Shown: piece by piece, positions 16,210 to 26,755 of the stretch
Layout of the letters: each line of letters starts with the position of its first letter
How positions within the stretch are numbered: position 1 is the stretch's first letter
DNA from: Alphaproteobacteria bacterium SO-S41
GTDB lineage: Bacteria; Pseudomonadota; Alphaproteobacteria; Micropepsales; Micropepsaceae
DNA: 64,000 bases
NCBI GenBank assembly: GCA_019670725.1
Contig: AP024629.1
Location: 310,001-374,000 of the forward strand
Direction: 5' to 3'
The notes under the pieces: generated by a model
Seen by the model: only the letters and a program-made list of their open reading frames with translations
Told to the model about the DNA's origin: nothing
Database searches by the model: none
Program-made: the position numbers and the translations under genes

Positions 16210-18108
16210 ATGCAGCGCCGTCTCCGCGCCCTTCTGCTCGCCGCGTCCGCCTTCACGGCGCTCGCCATCGCCATGCCCGCTGCTGCCCAGGAGGCTGCGC
16301 CCGCTGCGGCGCCGGCGGTCACGGTCAACGATGCGATCTGGAACCTCGCCGACCTCTATGCGACGCCCGAGGACTGGACCGCGGCCTATGACAAGCTGAA
16401 GGCCGAGATCCCCAGCATCGGCAGCTGCAAGGACACGATCGTCAACGATTCCGCGACGCTGCTGTCGTGCCTGGAGAAGATCTCCGGCATCCAGAAGGAG
16501 GTGCTGCGCCTCTTCACCTACGCCATGCTGAAGTCGGACGAAAATCTGAGCATCGCGGCAAACACCGAACGCAAGTCAGCCGCGCAGTCGCTCTTCGTCG
16601 CGCTCTCGTCGCAGACCTCGTGGCTCAGCCCCGCCATTCTCGCCGCCGGCAAAGACAAGATCGACGGCTTCCGCAAGGAACAGGCGAAGCTGAACGACAC
16701 ATTCGGCTTCATGCTGGACAACATCCTGCGCGCCGCGCCGCACACGCTGTCGCCTGAAACCGAAGAAGTGCTGGCCGAGTCCGGCGACGTGCTCTCCAAG
16801 GCGTCCGACGTCTACGACATTTTCGCCTCGGCCGAACTGCCGTTCCCGACCGTGAAGCTGTCGGACGGACGCGAGGTGAAGATCGACCAATCCGCCTACA
16901 CCAAATACCGCCAGGAGCCGAACCGCGCCGACCGCAAGATCGTGTTCGACGCGTTCTGGGGCAAGTGGAAGGAATTCGAGGGCACGTTCGGCGCGAATCT
17001 GTCGGCCCATGTCGCGGGCCATGTCTTCGAGGCCAAGGCGCGCCACTACGCCAATTCGCTCGACGCCGCGCTGTTCGGCGATGCGATGCCGGAAGCCGTC
17101 TATCGCACGCTGGTCGCCCAGGTGAACGAGAATCTCCCCTCGCTCCATCGCTACTTCAAGCTGCGCAAGAAGATGCTCGGTATCGAAGGGGACATGGAAT
17201 ATTACGACATCTATCCCCCGCTCGTTCAGCTCGACAAGAAATTCCCGCTGGAGGAAGGCAAGGCGCAGTCGCTGAAGTCGCTCGCGATCCTGGGCGATGA
17301 GTATATCGGCTACCTCAACGAGATGTTCACCAAGCGCTGGATGCATGTCTATCCGCAGCCGGGCAAGGCGACGGGCGCCTATATGATGGGCTCGGCCTAT
17401 GACGTTCATCCCTATCTGCTGATGAACTACAACGACGACTACGAATCCATGTCGACGCTGGCGCACGAGGCCGGCCACGGCGTGCATACACTGCTCGCCA
17501 CCAAGGCGCAGCCGTTCGAGAAGTCGGACTATTCGACCTTCACGGCCGAGACCGCCTCGATCATGAACGAGATGCTGCTCGGCGACGACATGGTGAAGAA
17601 TGCGCAGACCAAGGAAGAGAAGCTCTATTATCTCGGTATGGAGCTGGAATCGATCCGCGGCACGTTCTTCCGCCAGACCATGTTCGCGGAGTTCGAACTG
17701 AAAATCCACGAAGAGGCGGAAGCCGGCAAGCCGCTCTCGGGCGCGCGCATGACCGAGCTCTATTGCGACCTGCTCAAGCGCTATCACGGCGATGCCGAAG
17801 GCGTCGTGAAGATCAACCCGACCTATTGCGTGGAGTGGGCCTACATCCCGCACTTCTTCCGCGACTTCTATGTTTACCAGTACGCGACCTCGATCACCGG
17901 CGCGGCGCTGCTCGCCGAGCGCATCGAAAGCGGCGATCCCAAGCAGCGCGAGATCTTCCTCGACCTCCTGAAGGCCGGTGGCTCGGACTATCCCTACGAA
18001 CTCTACAAGAAGGCCGGGATCGATATGGCGACGCCCGAGCCCTACAAGGCGCTCATCAAGCGCATGAACACGATCATGGACGAGATGGAAGCGCTGCTGG
18101 CGCAGTAG
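16210..18108 (+). CDS. pepF: Exported M3-family oligoendopeptidase F
   Basis: The 632-residue zinc metallopeptidase has a signal peptide (AMPAAAQ cleavage) followed by an M3B fold. The zinc motif is LAHEAGHGVHT, with the third ligand region FTAETASIMNE downstream. It should cut short peptides in the periplasm. That location and the neighbouring oligopeptide-binding proteins suggest peptide breakdown for nutrition, which is an inference. ATG 16210 (MQRRLRA) has GAGGGAAAA upstream. A GC-rich hairpin follows the gene. Confidence 0.88.
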   Translation: MQRRLRALLLAASAFTALAIAMPAAAQEAAPAAAPAVTVNDAIWNLADLYATPEDWTAAYDKLKAEIPSIGSCKDTIVNDSATLLSCLEKISGIQKEVLRLFTYAMLKSDENLSIAANTERKSAAQSLFVALSSQTSWLSPAILAAGKDKIDGFRKEQAKLNDTFGFMLDNILRAAPHTLSPETEEVLAESGDVLSKASDVYDIFASAELPFPTVKLSDGREVKIDQSAYTKYRQEPNRADRKIVFDAFWGKWKEFEGTFGANLSAHVAGHVFEAKARHYANSLDAALFGDAMPEAVYRTLVAQVNENLPSLHRYFKLRKKMLGIEGDMEYYDIYPPLVQLDKKFPLEEGKAQSLKSLAILGDEYIGYLNEMFTKRWMHVYPQPGKATGAYMMGSAYDVHPYLLMNYNDDYESMSTLAHEAGHGVHTLLATKAQPFEKSDYSTFTAETASIMNEMLLGDDMVKNAQTKEEKLYYLGMELESIRGTFFRQTMFAEFELKIHEEAEAGKPLSGARMTELYCDLLKRYHGDAEGVVKINPTYCVEWAYIPHFFRDFYVYQYATSITGAALLAERIESGDPKQREIFLDLLKAGGSDYPYELYKKAGIDMATPEPYKALIKRMNTIMDEMEALLAQ

Positions 18109-18127
18109 CCCGGCGCGCCGCATAATC

Positions 18128-18155
18128 CGGCCGCTCCGCTCAGGCGGGGCGGCCG
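18128..18155 (+). terminator. GC-rich hairpin after pepF
   Basis: A 12-bp stem with one G-U pair (18128-18139 with 18144-18155) and a 4-nt loop lies 20 bp after the pepF stop. The T-tract behind it is weak (TTGCTGTTTC), so termination may be partial. Confidence 0.45.
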
Positions 18156-18176
18156 TTGCTGTTTCAGGGGCTTGCC

Positions 18177-19046
18177 ATGTTCATCACCGTCAACGGTGCG
18201 CGGATCTTCTTCGACAGCGTCGGGGCGCATCTGGCGATCACCCCGCAGGGGCCTAAGGCGAAGCCGCCGCTGCTCGTGCTGCACGGCGGTCCAGGCTTCG
18301 ACCATTGGGGCATGCGGTTCTATTTCGACCGCTTCGCCGACATCGCGCAGGTCATCTATCTCGATCATCGCGGTAACGGACGCAGCCGCGGCGGCAATGC
18401 CTCGGAGCCCGCGCTGTGGACACTGGCACAATGGGGCGATGACATCAGGGCGTTCTGCGACGCGCTGGGCCTTGAGCGGCCCATCGTGCTCGGCCAATCC
18501 TTCGGCGGGATGGTGGCGCAGTCCTATGCGGCGCGGCATCCCGGTCACGCCGCGGGACTGATCTTCTCCTCGACCGCGGCGTCAATGACGCTGGACGATG
18601 TGCTGAAAGGCTTCGAGACGCTGGGCGGGGCCAAGGCGCGCGAGGTCGCGGCGCGCTTCTGGACGCGGGCGCGCGAGGAAGACGTGCAGGAGTATCTGCG
18701 CGTCTGCACGCCGCTCTACAACACGACGCCGCGCGATCCCGCCAGCGCCATCGGCGGTATCGCACAGTGGGATGTCTTCCGTCATTTCAGCCTGCCGAAC
18801 GGCGAAATCTGGAAGATGGACCTGCGCCCCGGCCTCGCCGCGGTATCGACGCCGACCCTGGTGCTGACCGGCGATACCGATCCCGTGACCCCCGCGGCGC
18901 GGTCGAAGGACATTTTCGCGGCGCTGAAGCCGGAGATTGCGCGCTATGTGGAAGTGCCCGGCACAGGCCACGGCACGTTCCGCGATGCGCCGGAGAAATC
19001 CGAGACGCTGCTCCGCGATTTCATCACGGACGTCGCTAGACCCTGA
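18177..19046 (+). CDS. Alpha/beta hydrolase, proline iminopeptidase-like
   Basis: The 289-residue protein has the prolyl aminopeptidase hallmark LHGGPGFDHW, an elbow GQSFGG with nucleophile serine, the acid in GDTDPVTP and the histidine in GTGHGTF. Members of this group release N-terminal proline or hydrolyse small esters and amides. There is no signal peptide. The context (peptide-binding proteins, PepF) favours a role in peptide use, but the specificity is not shown. ATG 18177 matches the family N-terminus. The 3' end overlaps the convergent gene by 11 bp. Confidence 0.82.
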   Translation: MFITVNGARIFFDSVGAHLAITPQGPKAKPPLLVLHGGPGFDHWGMRFYFDRFADIAQVIYLDHRGNGRSRGGNASEPALWTLAQWGDDIRAFCDALGLERPIVLGQSFGGMVAQSYAARHPGHAAGLIFSSTAASMTLDDVLKGFETLGGAKAREVAARFWTRAREEDVQEYLRVCTPLYNTTPRDPASAIGGIAQWDVFRHFSLPNGEIWKMDLRPGLAAVSTPTLVLTGDTDPVTPAARSKDIFAALKPEIARYVEVPGTGHGTFRDAPEKSETLLRDFITDVARP

Positions 19047-19281
19047 TATCGACGGAGGTCCCGGCGACCGCGCCTTCGGCGGCGAGAATTCCGTTGGCGA
19101 CATTCGTCTTCTGCGCCGCGACGAAGGCCGAGGCGTCGGCCGCCGCCTTGCGCTGGGCGTTCACTTCGCTGGATGCCCCGCTCGAGCCGTCGACCCCGAC
19201 CGGGCGCTCACCGGCAAAGGCCGTCACCGAGGGCGATGGGGTGTAGCGGACGGCCTGGCCGTTGGTGGTGAAGATCTCCAT
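19036..19281 (-). CDS. Small hypothetical protein
   Basis: An 81-residue product starts at ATG 19281 (MEIFTTNGQ). It is rich in Ala, Ser and Val with a helical stretch QRKAAADASAFVAAQK, has no signal peptide, no membrane span and no cysteine. Its end overlaps the end of the hydrolase gene by 11 bp on the opposite strand. No family is recognised. The reading frame could extend upstream to 19458, but that part reads like non-coding sequence. Confidence 0.5.
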   Translation of the reverse strand: MEIFTTNGQAVRYTPSPSVTAFAGERPVGVDGSSGASSEVNAQRKAAADASAFVAAQKTNVANGILAAEGAVAGTSVDIRV

Positions 19282-19505
19282 GGCACGTGAAGGCTGCGCT
19301 GCCGTGCCCCCGCCGTCCAATCCGCTTTGACTTAAATTCAGGCAATCCCCGGGCCTTGGGGGCGCTGGGGCACGATCTTCATGCGATTTTCCGCGATCAT
19401 TCTTATGACGGTCGCATGACTTAGGGTAAATTGGCGCGCAACGAACGGGGCGATTCATGACCCCGAATCCATCAGGCTGGGCCCGGCCGGGCCCTGAGGA
19501 GCCCC

Positions 19506-22500
19506 ATGAGTGATTTTGCCGCCGTCCGGGACGCTGCCGTGCGTCTCGCGGACGAGTTGTCCGGCCCCGCTGCCGCCACCTTCACCCGCGCCTTCCTGGC
19601 GACCGCCGCGCCCGAAGACGTCGTCAGCTTCCCGCCCGAGACCCTGGCGCGCCTTGCCGGCCTCGCCCGTGATCTCGCCGCGGCCCGGCCCACCGGCGAG
19701 ACGCTGGTCAGGGTCTTCGCGCCGGAGACGGCCGCCGACGGCTTCACCTATGGCGGCGCGATCCTGATCGCCGTCAACGACGACAAGCCCTTCCTCTACG
19801 ATTCCATCCTGGGCGAGCTCGGCGCGCAGGGCTTCACCGTTGCCGCCGCCTTCCACCCGATCGTGGAGCGCAGCACCGGCCAGGGCCGCGAGTCCGTCAT
19901 CGTCATCGCGATCGCCCGCGAGCGCGACCCCGCCCGCCTGATGGCGGTGGAGGAAGGCGCGCGCCGCGTCTTCGCCGATGTCTGCGCCGCCGTCGGCGAC
20001 TGGCGGCAGATGCTGGAAAAGCTCAACGAATCTATCGACGAGCTGAAGCGCAACCAGCCGCCGATCGAACCGGCCGAGCTGAACGAGACCGTCGCGTTCC
20101 TGAAATGGCTCGCCGACAATCATTTCACCCTGCTGGGCTGCCGCGACTACACGTTCGACGCCGCGAGCCGCAAGCACAGCGCGATCGACGCGACGGGTCT
20201 CGGCGTGCTGCGCAATGCCGATATCCGCATCATCCGCCGGCCCGAAGACGCCGCGGAGCTGACGCCTGAAGTGATGGGCTTCCTCACCGACCCCGATCCG
20301 CTGATCATCACCAAGGCGAACAGCCGCAGCCGCGTCCACCGCGCGGCGGCGCAGGACTATATCGGCGTGAAGCGCTTCGACGCCTCTGGCCGTCTGATCG
20401 GGGAGCGCCGCTTCGTCGGCCTTTTCACCTCGTCGGCCTATCACCAGCTGCCCGCCGAAATCCCGCTGCTGCGCCGCAAGGCCGCGCGCGTCGTCGAGCG
20501 CGCCGGGTTCGATCCGCGCAGCCATGACGGCAAGGCGCTGGCCCATGTCATCGAGGTCTTTCCGCGCGACGATCTCTTCCAGATCTCCGAAGACGAATTG
20601 CTGAACCAAGCGCTCGGCATCATGCACGTGCTGGAGCGGCCGCGGGTGAAGACCTTCCTACGCGTCGACCGTTTCGACCGTTTCGTCTCGGCGCTCACCT
20701 ACATGCCGCGCGACCGCTATGCCGGCGCGGTGCGACTGAAGATCGGCGAAATCCTCAGCCACGCCTTCGGCGGTGAGGTGACGCTTTCCAATCCGACCTT
20801 CGACGAAACGCCGGTGGCGCGCGTCCACACCATCGTCACGCGCGGTACGGGAGCGGCGATCGATAGCGCCAAGCTAGAAGCCGAGATCGAAGCAGCAACC
20901 GTCACCTGGCCAGACCGGCTGGCCGATGCGCTCGGCGCCTCCGACCTCACGGACGGGCCGGTGCTGGCGACGCGCTATGCCGACGCCTTCCCGGTCAGCT
21001 ATCGCGACCAGATCAAGCCGGAAGACGCGCTCGCCGATATCGCGCGGCTGGAGGCGCTGAACGCCGGTGGTCTCGCGGACGGCGCGGCCTCGTTCCACGC
21101 TTATCGCGAGCCGGGCGATGCAACCTCGTCGCTGCGGCTGAAATTGCTGCGCGCGGGTGGCCCAGCCGAACTCTCCAGTGTGCTGCCCATTTTGGAAAAC
21201 ATGGGGCTGACGGTCGCGGAGGAAACCAACTACCGCGTCGCGCCGCGCGGCTTCGCGCGGCCCGTCACGATTCATGCCTTCTCGATGCGGCTGAAGCGGC
21301 CGCAGCCGCTCGACCTCGCCAAGGTCGGCACGAAGTTCGAGGAGGCCGTCGCCGCGGCCTGGACCGGCGCGTCGGAAGATGACGGCTTCAACGCGCTGAC
21401 GCTGACCGCCGGGCTCGGCAAGCATTCCGTGACGATCCTGCGCGCGGTTGCGAAGTTCCTGCGCCAGGCCGGCATCGCGTTCTCGCAGCCTTATATGGAA
21501 GAGGCGCTGGTCCGGAATCCCGATATCGCCGCCTTCATCGTCGAGCTCTTCGAAGCGCGTTTCGCGCCGGGCTGGGCGGGCGACAAGGAGCTGGGCGTCA
21601 AGACCGTCGACTCCCTGCGCGAGCGCATCGAGAACGCGCTGCGCGACGTGAAGAGCCTGGACGAAGACCGCATCCTCCGCCGCTTCCGCAATGCGGTCGA
21701 CGCGATGCTGCGCACCAATGCGTGGCAGCGCGGCCCAGACGGCGCGGACCGTCCCGCGCTCAGCTTCAAGTTCGACAGCGCGAAGCTCGACGAGCTGCCC
21801 GCGCCGCGGCCCTGGGTCGAGATCTTCGTCTACAGCCCGCGCGTCGAGGGCGTGCATCTGCGTTACGGCCGTGTCGCGCGTGGCGGCATTCGCTGGTCCG
21901 ACCGGCGCGAGGATTTCCGCACCGAAATCCTCGGCCTGGTGAAGGCGCAGCAGGTGAAGAACGCGGTCATCGTGCCGGTCGGCTCGAAGGGCGGTTTTTA
22001 TCCGAAGATGCTGCCCAAGGACGCCTCGCGCGAAGCGGTGAACGCGGAAGGCGTGGCGGCCTATACGATCTTCATCGACGCGATGCTGGACTTGACCGAC
22101 ACGATCGCCGCCGACGGTTCGATCGTGCCGCCCGAAGGCGTGCAGCGGCTGGACGGCGATGATCCCTATCTCGTCGTCGCCGCCGACAAGGGCACGGCGA
22201 CCTTCTCCGACACCGCGAACGGCATCGCGATGCGCCGCCACTTCTGGCTGGACGATGCGTTCGCGTCGGGCGGTTCGGCGGGCTACGACCACAAGAAGAT
22301 GGGCATCACCGCGCGCGGTGCGTGGGAGGCGGTGAAGCGCCATTTCCGCGAGATGGGCCGCGACAGCCAGACGGAGCCCTTCACGGTCGCTGGGGTCGGC
22401 GACATGTCGGGCGACGTGTTCGGCAACGGCATGCTGTTGTCGAAGGCGATCCGCCTCGTTGCCGCCTTCGACCATCGCGACATTTTCATCGATCCCGATC

Positions 22501-24290
22501 CCGATACGCTGGCCTCGTTCGCCGAGCGCGAGCGGCTGTTCAACCTGCCGCGTTCGTCCTGGGCCGACTACAATAGGGAGCTCATCTCCAAGGGCGGCGG
22601 CATCTTTTCGCGGTCGCTGAAGTCGATCGCGCTGACGCCCGAGATCAAGACGCTGACCGGCCTCACCGCCGACGCCGTGACGCCGTTTGAACTGATGAAC
22701 GCGATCCTGAAGGCCGAGGTCGATCTCCTGTGGTTCGGCGGCATCGGCACCTACATCAAGGGGACGCCGCAGTCGCATCCGCAGGCCGGCGACCGCGCCA
22801 ATGACGCGATCCGCATCGACGGCCGCGAAGTCCGCGCCAAGGTGATCGGCGAAGGCGCCAATCTGGGCGTGACGCAGCTCGGCCGCATCGAGGCGGCGCG
22901 CGCGGGCGTGCGCATCAACACCGACGCGATCGACAATTCCGCCGGTGTCGATACCTCCGACCACGAGGTGAATTTGAAGATCCTGTTCGCCGCGGCGGCC
23001 GGACACGGCGCGCTGACGCGGGAAGAGCGTGACGCGATCCTGGTCTCCATGACCGACGATGTCGCGGCGCATGTGCTGCAGGACAATTACCGCCAGACCC
23101 TGGCGCTCTCGATCGCCGAATCCGATGCGCTGGGCGAACTGGAAGGCCAGGCGCGGCTGATGCGGGCGCTGGAAGCCAAGGGCAAGCTCGACCGCGCCGT
23201 CGAGGTGCTGCCGGACGAAACGGCGATCCGCGCGCTGCGCGGGGCGGGGCAGGGGCTGACGCGACCGGAAACGGCGGTCCTCCTCGCCTATGCCAAGATC
23301 GATCTCAACCAGGCGCTGCTCGACAGCGGCCTGCCCGACGATCCCGCCTTCGCCGACGATCTCGCGGGCTATTTCCCGCCGCAGGTGCGTGAGCGCTTCG
23401 CCGCCGATATCGCGCAGCATCGCCTGAAGCGCGAACTCGTCGCGACGATCCTCTGCAACGACATCGTCAACCGCGCCGGCCCGTCCTTCGTGCAGGGCGT
23501 TGCCGAGGCGAGCGGCGCCGGGCTCGCCGCCGTGGCGCGCGCCGCGGCGATGGCGAGCGGCGCCTTCCGCCTCGCCGATCTCTATGACCGCATCAACGCG
23601 CTCGACGGCAAGGTGACCGCGACCGTGCAGACCGCGATGCACAAGGATGCGATCGAACTGCTGAAGCGCGAGACGCTGTGGATGCTGCGCAATGTCAGCG
23701 CGGAGGCGGCGATCGACCAGACCGTCGCGCGTTATCGCGACGGCATCGATACGCTGAAGGGCACGTTCTCCGGCCTCGTCTCGCCGCTGGAGCGCGACGC
23801 GGTGACGGCGCGGATCGCCGAACTCACCAATGCCGGCGTGCCCGCCGATCTCGCGGACGAGACGGGCGCGCTGCCGCTCTTCGCGACGGTCGCCGACATG
23901 GTGGCGCTGGCCCATGAAACGACGATCCCGCTGGATGCGGTGGCGGGCGCCTATTTCGCGGCGGGCGCGGCGCTCGGCATCGATCGTCTCCGCGAACAGG
24001 CGCGCCGCGTGAAGCCGAACGGTCATTGGGACGCGCTGTCGCTGACGCGCATCGAGGACGATCTCTTCGCGATCCAGCGCCTCGTCGCCGCCAAGGCGCT
24101 GAAGGACGTGACGCCCGCGCCGGAACTGCAGCGCGAGCAGGGCGCGACGGCGGTTGGCGCCTGGGCTGAGAGCGCCGCCGGCGGCATCGAACGCGCCCGC
24201 GCCCTCGTCGCCGAACTGGAACGCGACGGCGCGTTCACGGCGGCGAAGCTGGCGCTGGCGACAGCGCAGTTGCGCGATCTGGCGATGTAG
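19506..24290 (+). CDS. NAD-specific glutamate dehydrogenase, giant (about 180 kDa) class
   Basis: This 1594-residue protein is the large bacterial GDH type (Bact_GDH), which oxidatively deaminates glutamate to 2-oxoglutarate with NAD. A long N-terminal regulatory part (ACT-like segments) precedes the catalytic core near residues 780-1200, with RGGIRWSDRREDFRTEI, VPVGSKGGFYPK (substrate-binding lysine) and TVAGVGDMSGDVFGNGML. The C-terminal 400 residues are helical. ATG 19506 follows AGGAG. The length is typical. It is transcribed alone and links amino-acid catabolism, possibly fed by the peptide genes upstream, to the TCA cycle. Confidence 0.93.
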   Translation: MSDFAAVRDAAVRLADELSGPAAATFTRAFLATAAPEDVVSFPPETLARLAGLARDLAAARPTGETLVRVFAPETAADGFTYGGAILIAVNDDKPFLYDSILGELGAQGFTVAAAFHPIVERSTGQGRESVIVIAIARERDPARLMAVEEGARRVFADVCAAVGDWRQMLEKLNESIDELKRNQPPIEPAELNETVAFLKWLADNHFTLLGCRDYTFDAASRKHSAIDATGLGVLRNADIRIIRRPEDAAELTPEVMGFLTDPDPLIITKANSRSRVHRAAAQDYIGVKRFDASGRLIGERRFVGLFTSSAYHQLPAEIPLLRRKAARVVERAGFDPRSHDGKALAHVIEVFPRDDLFQISEDELLNQALGIMHVLERPRVKTFLRVDRFDRFVSALTYMPRDRYAGAVRLKIGEILSHAFGGEVTLSNPTFDETPVARVHTIVTRGTGAAIDSAKLEAEIEAATVTWPDRLADALGASDLTDGPVLATRYADAFPVSYRDQIKPEDALADIARLEALNAGGLADGAASFHAYREPGDATSSLRLKLLRAGGPAELSSVLPILENMGLTVAEETNYRVAPRGFARPVTIHAFSMRLKRPQPLDLAKVGTKFEEAVAAAWTGASEDDGFNALTLTAGLGKHSVTILRAVAKFLRQAGIAFSQPYMEEALVRNPDIAAFIVELFEARFAPGWAGDKELGVKTVDSLRERIENALRDVKSLDEDRILRRFRNAVDAMLRTNAWQRGPDGADRPALSFKFDSAKLDELPAPRPWVEIFVYSPRVEGVHLRYGRVARGGIRWSDRREDFRTEILGLVKAQQVKNAVIVPVGSKGGFYPKMLPKDASREAVNAEGVAAYTIFIDAMLDLTDTIAADGSIVPPEGVQRLDGDDPYLVVAADKGTATFSDTANGIAMRRHFWLDDAFASGGSAGYDHKKMGITARGAWEAVKRHFREMGRDSQTEPFTVAGVGDMSGDVFGNGMLLSKAIRLVAAFDHRDIFIDPDPDTLASFAERERLFNLPRSSWADYNRELISKGGGIFSRSLKSIALTPEIKTLTGLTADAVTPFELMNAILKAEVDLLWFGGIGTYIKGTPQSHPQAGDRANDAIRIDGREVRAKVIGEGANLGVTQLGRIEAARAGVRINTDAIDNSAGVDTSDHEVNLKILFAAAAGHGALTREERDAILVSMTDDVAAHVLQDNYRQTLALSIAESDALGELEGQARLMRALEAKGKLDRAVEVLPDETAIRALRGAGQGLTRPETAVLLAYAKIDLNQALLDSGLPDDPAFADDLAGYFPPQVRERFAADIAQHRLKRELVATILCNDIVNRAGPSFVQGVAEASGAGLAAVARAAAMASGAFRLADLYDRINALDGKVTATVQTAMHKDAIELLKRETLWMLRNVSAEAAIDQTVARYRDGIDTLKGTFSGLVSPLERDAVTARIAELTNAGVPADLADETGALPLFATVADMVALAHETTIPLDAVAGAYFAAGAALGIDRLREQARRVKPNGHWDALSLTRIEDDLFAIQRLVAAKALKDVTPAPELQREQGATAVGAWAESAAGGIERARALVAELERDGAFTAAKLALATAQLRDLAM

Positions 24291-24300
24291 CACTGACTAT

Positions 24301-24383
24301 TGTCATGGCCGGGCTTGACCCGGCCATCCAGCTTTTACCTTGGTGCAGTGTTCTGGATGGCCGCCTCAAGGGCGGCCATGACG
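24301..24383 (+). repeat. REP-like inverted pair (bi-unit)
   Basis: Two palindromic units, 24301-24330 (TGTCATGGCCGGG ... CATCCA) and 24354-24383 (TGGATGGCCGCC ... CATGACGA), lie in opposite orientation with a 23-bp spacer between the convergent gdh and transporter genes. This is the usual layout of alphaproteobacterial intergenic palindromes and may act as a bidirectional terminator. Confidence 0.72.
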
Positions 24384-24402
24384 AATGGGGTGGACCAGCT
24401 AG

Positions 24403-25233
24403 TCAGGCGAGTTTCAGAACAAGTGCCCCGGCAAGCACCAGCATCGCGCCGGCGATGCGGCGTTTGCTCATGGGGTCGCCCATGAACATCCAGCCGATGA
24501 AGGCGGCGACGGCGACGCTGGTTTCGCGCAAGGCGCTGACCCCGGCGACCGGCGCGAAGCTCATCGCCCAAAGGACAAGACCGTAACCGAGTGCGCCGGC
24601 GGGTCCGCCGATCGCCGCGCGCCGCCAGTTGGTGCCGGCGTAGGCGGCGAGCGCGCCGGGCCCGCGCCACGCCGCGACAATGCCGGCGAAGGTCGCGCCC
24701 ATCAGCACGAAGAACCAGGCGGCATAGCCGATCGGTTCGCCGCTCGCCCGGGCGCCCAGCCCATCCAGCACCGAATAGGTCGCGATGGTCAGCGCGACGC
24801 AGAGCGCGAGCAGCGTCGCGCGCAGCGGCGCGTGCGGCGCGAAGCCGGTCAGCAGGATGCCGAAGCTGATGATCGCGATGCCCAGATACTGACCGGGCAG
24901 CAGCGTCTCGCCGAGCGCCGCGGTCGCGAGCGCCACCAGCAAAGGCGGTGAGCCGCGGGCGACCGTATAGACATGGCTGAGACTGCCCGCGCGATAGGCC
25001 GCCGCGAGCAGCAGGCCATAGGGCATGTGCACGAAGAGGGTGAGCAACAGATAGGGCCAGGCCGCGGCGACAGGCAGGGCCACAAAGGGCAGCGCGAACA
25101 GCGCCAGGACCGCTGAGCCGCCCCAGACCAGCGCAAGGTCCAGCAACGGATCGCCCCCGCCTTTAACAAGCGCGTTCCACACCGCGTGCAGGACGGCAGC
25201 GCTGAGCGCGGCGATGACGGCTTCAATGGGCAA
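24403..25233 (-). CDS. EamA/DMT-family transporter
   Basis: The 276-residue protein is hydrophobic with about ten membrane segments in two EamA repeats, ending in the typical GWMFMGDPMSKRRIAGAMLVLAG-like region. Members export metabolites or amino acids; the substrate is unknown. The likely start is TTG 25233 (MPIEAVIAALS), because an in-frame TAG lies 12 bases upstream and no ATG is available early in the frame. The ribosome-binding site is weak, suggesting modest expression. Confidence 0.85.
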   Translation of the reverse strand: MPIEAVIAALSAAVLHAVWNALVKGGGDPLLDLALVWGGSAVLALFALPFVALPVAAAWPYLLLTLFVHMPYGLLLAAAYRAGSLSHVYTVARGSPPLLVALATAALGETLLPGQYLGIAIISFGILLTGFAPHAPLRATLLALCVALTIATYSVLDGLGARASGEPIGYAAWFFVLMGATFAGIVAAWRGPGALAAYAGTNWRRAAIGGPAGALGYGLVLWAMSFAPVAGVSALRETSVAVAAFIGWMFMGDPMSKRRIAGAMLVLAGALVLKLA

Positions 25234-25309
25234 GGCGGCTTGCTATCCGACGCGTCCGGGAGGAGGCTGACGAAAAGTCATACCAATAAAAGTACCCAGG
25301 GAAACGTTC

Positions 25310-26755
25310 ATGACACTCAGCGCCGTCGTAGACCCGGCCGCGGTCGATCATTCCGTATCGGCCACGGGGGGAAAGGCCGCCTCGCGCCTTGGCCAGTTCA
25401 GTTGGGCGCTCTTCGAATGGGCCCGCAACCCCTACGTCCTGCTCATCACCATCTACATCTACGCGCCCTATTTCTCGAACGCGCTGGTGGGCGATCCCGT
25501 GAAGGGCCAGGCCTATTGGGGCAATATCTCCGCTCTCGGCGGCGTCATTATCGCGATCCTCGCCCCGTTCCTCGGCGCGATCGCCGATCTCGGCGGGCGG
25601 CGCAAACCGTGGATCTTCGCCTTCACCTTCATCCTGGCGCTCGCGACCTACGCGCTGTGGTTCGCGGTGCCGGGCGAGGTGATGATGCCCCTGCTCGCGG
25701 TCGCCGCGCTGATCGTCACCGCGAACGTGGCGTTCGATTTCACGGCCGTCTTCCACAACGCGATGCTGCCCGACATCTGCCCGCACAAGCGGATCGGCGG
25801 GCTGTCGGGGCTTGGTCTTGCGCTCGGCAATTTCGGCGGGCTCGTGATCCTGCTCTTCATGCTGTGGGCGTTCGCGCTGCCCGGTGCGGTCGACTGGGGC
25901 ATTGTGCCTACCGCGCCGCTTTTCGGCATCGACCAGGCGTCGTACGAACATGTCCGCATTGCCGGGCCGATCTCGGCGGTGTGGCTGGCGATCTTCGCAT
26001 TGCCGATGTTTCTCTTCACGCCGGACCGGGCGCGCTCGGGCATGTCGATGCGCGATGCGGCGCGGGCCGGCGTCGGGCGCGTCGTGAAGACGGTGCGCGA
26101 TCTTCGCCATTACCGGAACGTCGCGCTCTATCTCATCAGCCGCATGTTCTACAATGACGGCAAGACGGCGATCCTGACCTTCGGCGGCATCTATGCGGCG
26201 GGCACGTTTGGCTGGGGCGCGCTCGACATGCTCGCCTACGGCATCTTCCTCTCGGTCTTCGCGGTGTTCGGCGGCGTGTTCGGCGGTTGGCTCGACGACC
26301 GCTTCGGTTCGCGCAACGCGATCCTCATCTCCATCGGCGGCACCTCGATCGGCCTCATCCTGACGCTGCTGATGGGGCCGACGACGATCTTGGGCATCTG
26401 GCATTTCCCGCCGGACCAGATCCCGGTGCTCTATGACGGACCGTTCTTCAATACGGTGCCCGAGGCGATCTACGTCACGCTCGTCATCATCATCGCGATC
26501 TTCATCACGGCCGCCTATGCGAACAGCCGCACCATGCTGGCCCGTATCGCGCCGGCGACAAAGATGACGGAGTTCTTCGGGCTCTACGCGCTGTCGGGGA
26601 CGGCGACGGCCTTCATGGCGCCGTTCGTGGTCGGGCTCTTCACGTCAGGCTTCCACAGCCAGGCCGCGGGCATGGCGTCGATCCTGATCTTCATGGCGAT
26701 CGGGCTCATCGGCATGCTGTTCGTGACGAACGAGCGGGCCGTCGCGGTCGACTAG
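25310..26755 (+). CDS. MFS transporter, UMF1/Atg22-like family
   Basis: The 481-residue protein has about twelve membrane segments and the UMF1 N-terminal signature [17 protein letters not shown], with [14 protein letters not shown] in the first cytoplasmic loop and [15 protein letters not shown] in the second half. Bacterial UMF1 proteins are related to yeast vacuolar Atg22 amino-acid effluxers; the cargo here is unknown. ATG 25310 follows AGGGAAA. It shares stop-codon bases with purH on the other strand (4-bp overlap). Confidence 0.87.
   Translation: MTLSAVVDPAAVDHSVSATGGKAASRLGQFSWALFEWARNPYVLLITIYIYAPYFSNALVGDPVKGQAYWGNISALGGVIIAILAPFLGAIADLGGRRKPWIFAFTFILALATYALWFAVPGEVMMPLLAVAALIVTANVAFDFTAVFHNAMLPDICPHKRIGGLSGLGLALGNFGGLVILLFMLWAFALPGAVDWGIVPTAPLFGIDQASYEHVRIAGPISAVWLAIFALPMFLFTPDRARSGMSMRDAARAGVGRVVKTVRDLRHYRNVALYLISRMFYNDGKTAILTFGGIYAAGTFGWGALDMLAYGIFLSVFAVFGGVFGGWLDDRFGSRNAILISIGGTSIGLILTLLMGPTTILGIWHFPPDQIPVLYDGPFFNTVPEAIYVTLVIIIAIFITAAYANSRTMLARIAPATKMTEFFGLYALSGTATAFMAPFVVGLFTSGFHSQAAGMASILIFMAIGLIGMLFVTNERAVAVD

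Noticed and set aside
20874-24293. 1139-residue open frame on the minus strand opposite the glutamate dehydrogenase gene
   Set aside because: It is Arg/Gly/Asp-rich without any domain pattern, and lies opposite a gene with full family motifs; high GC content keeps the antisense frame open.
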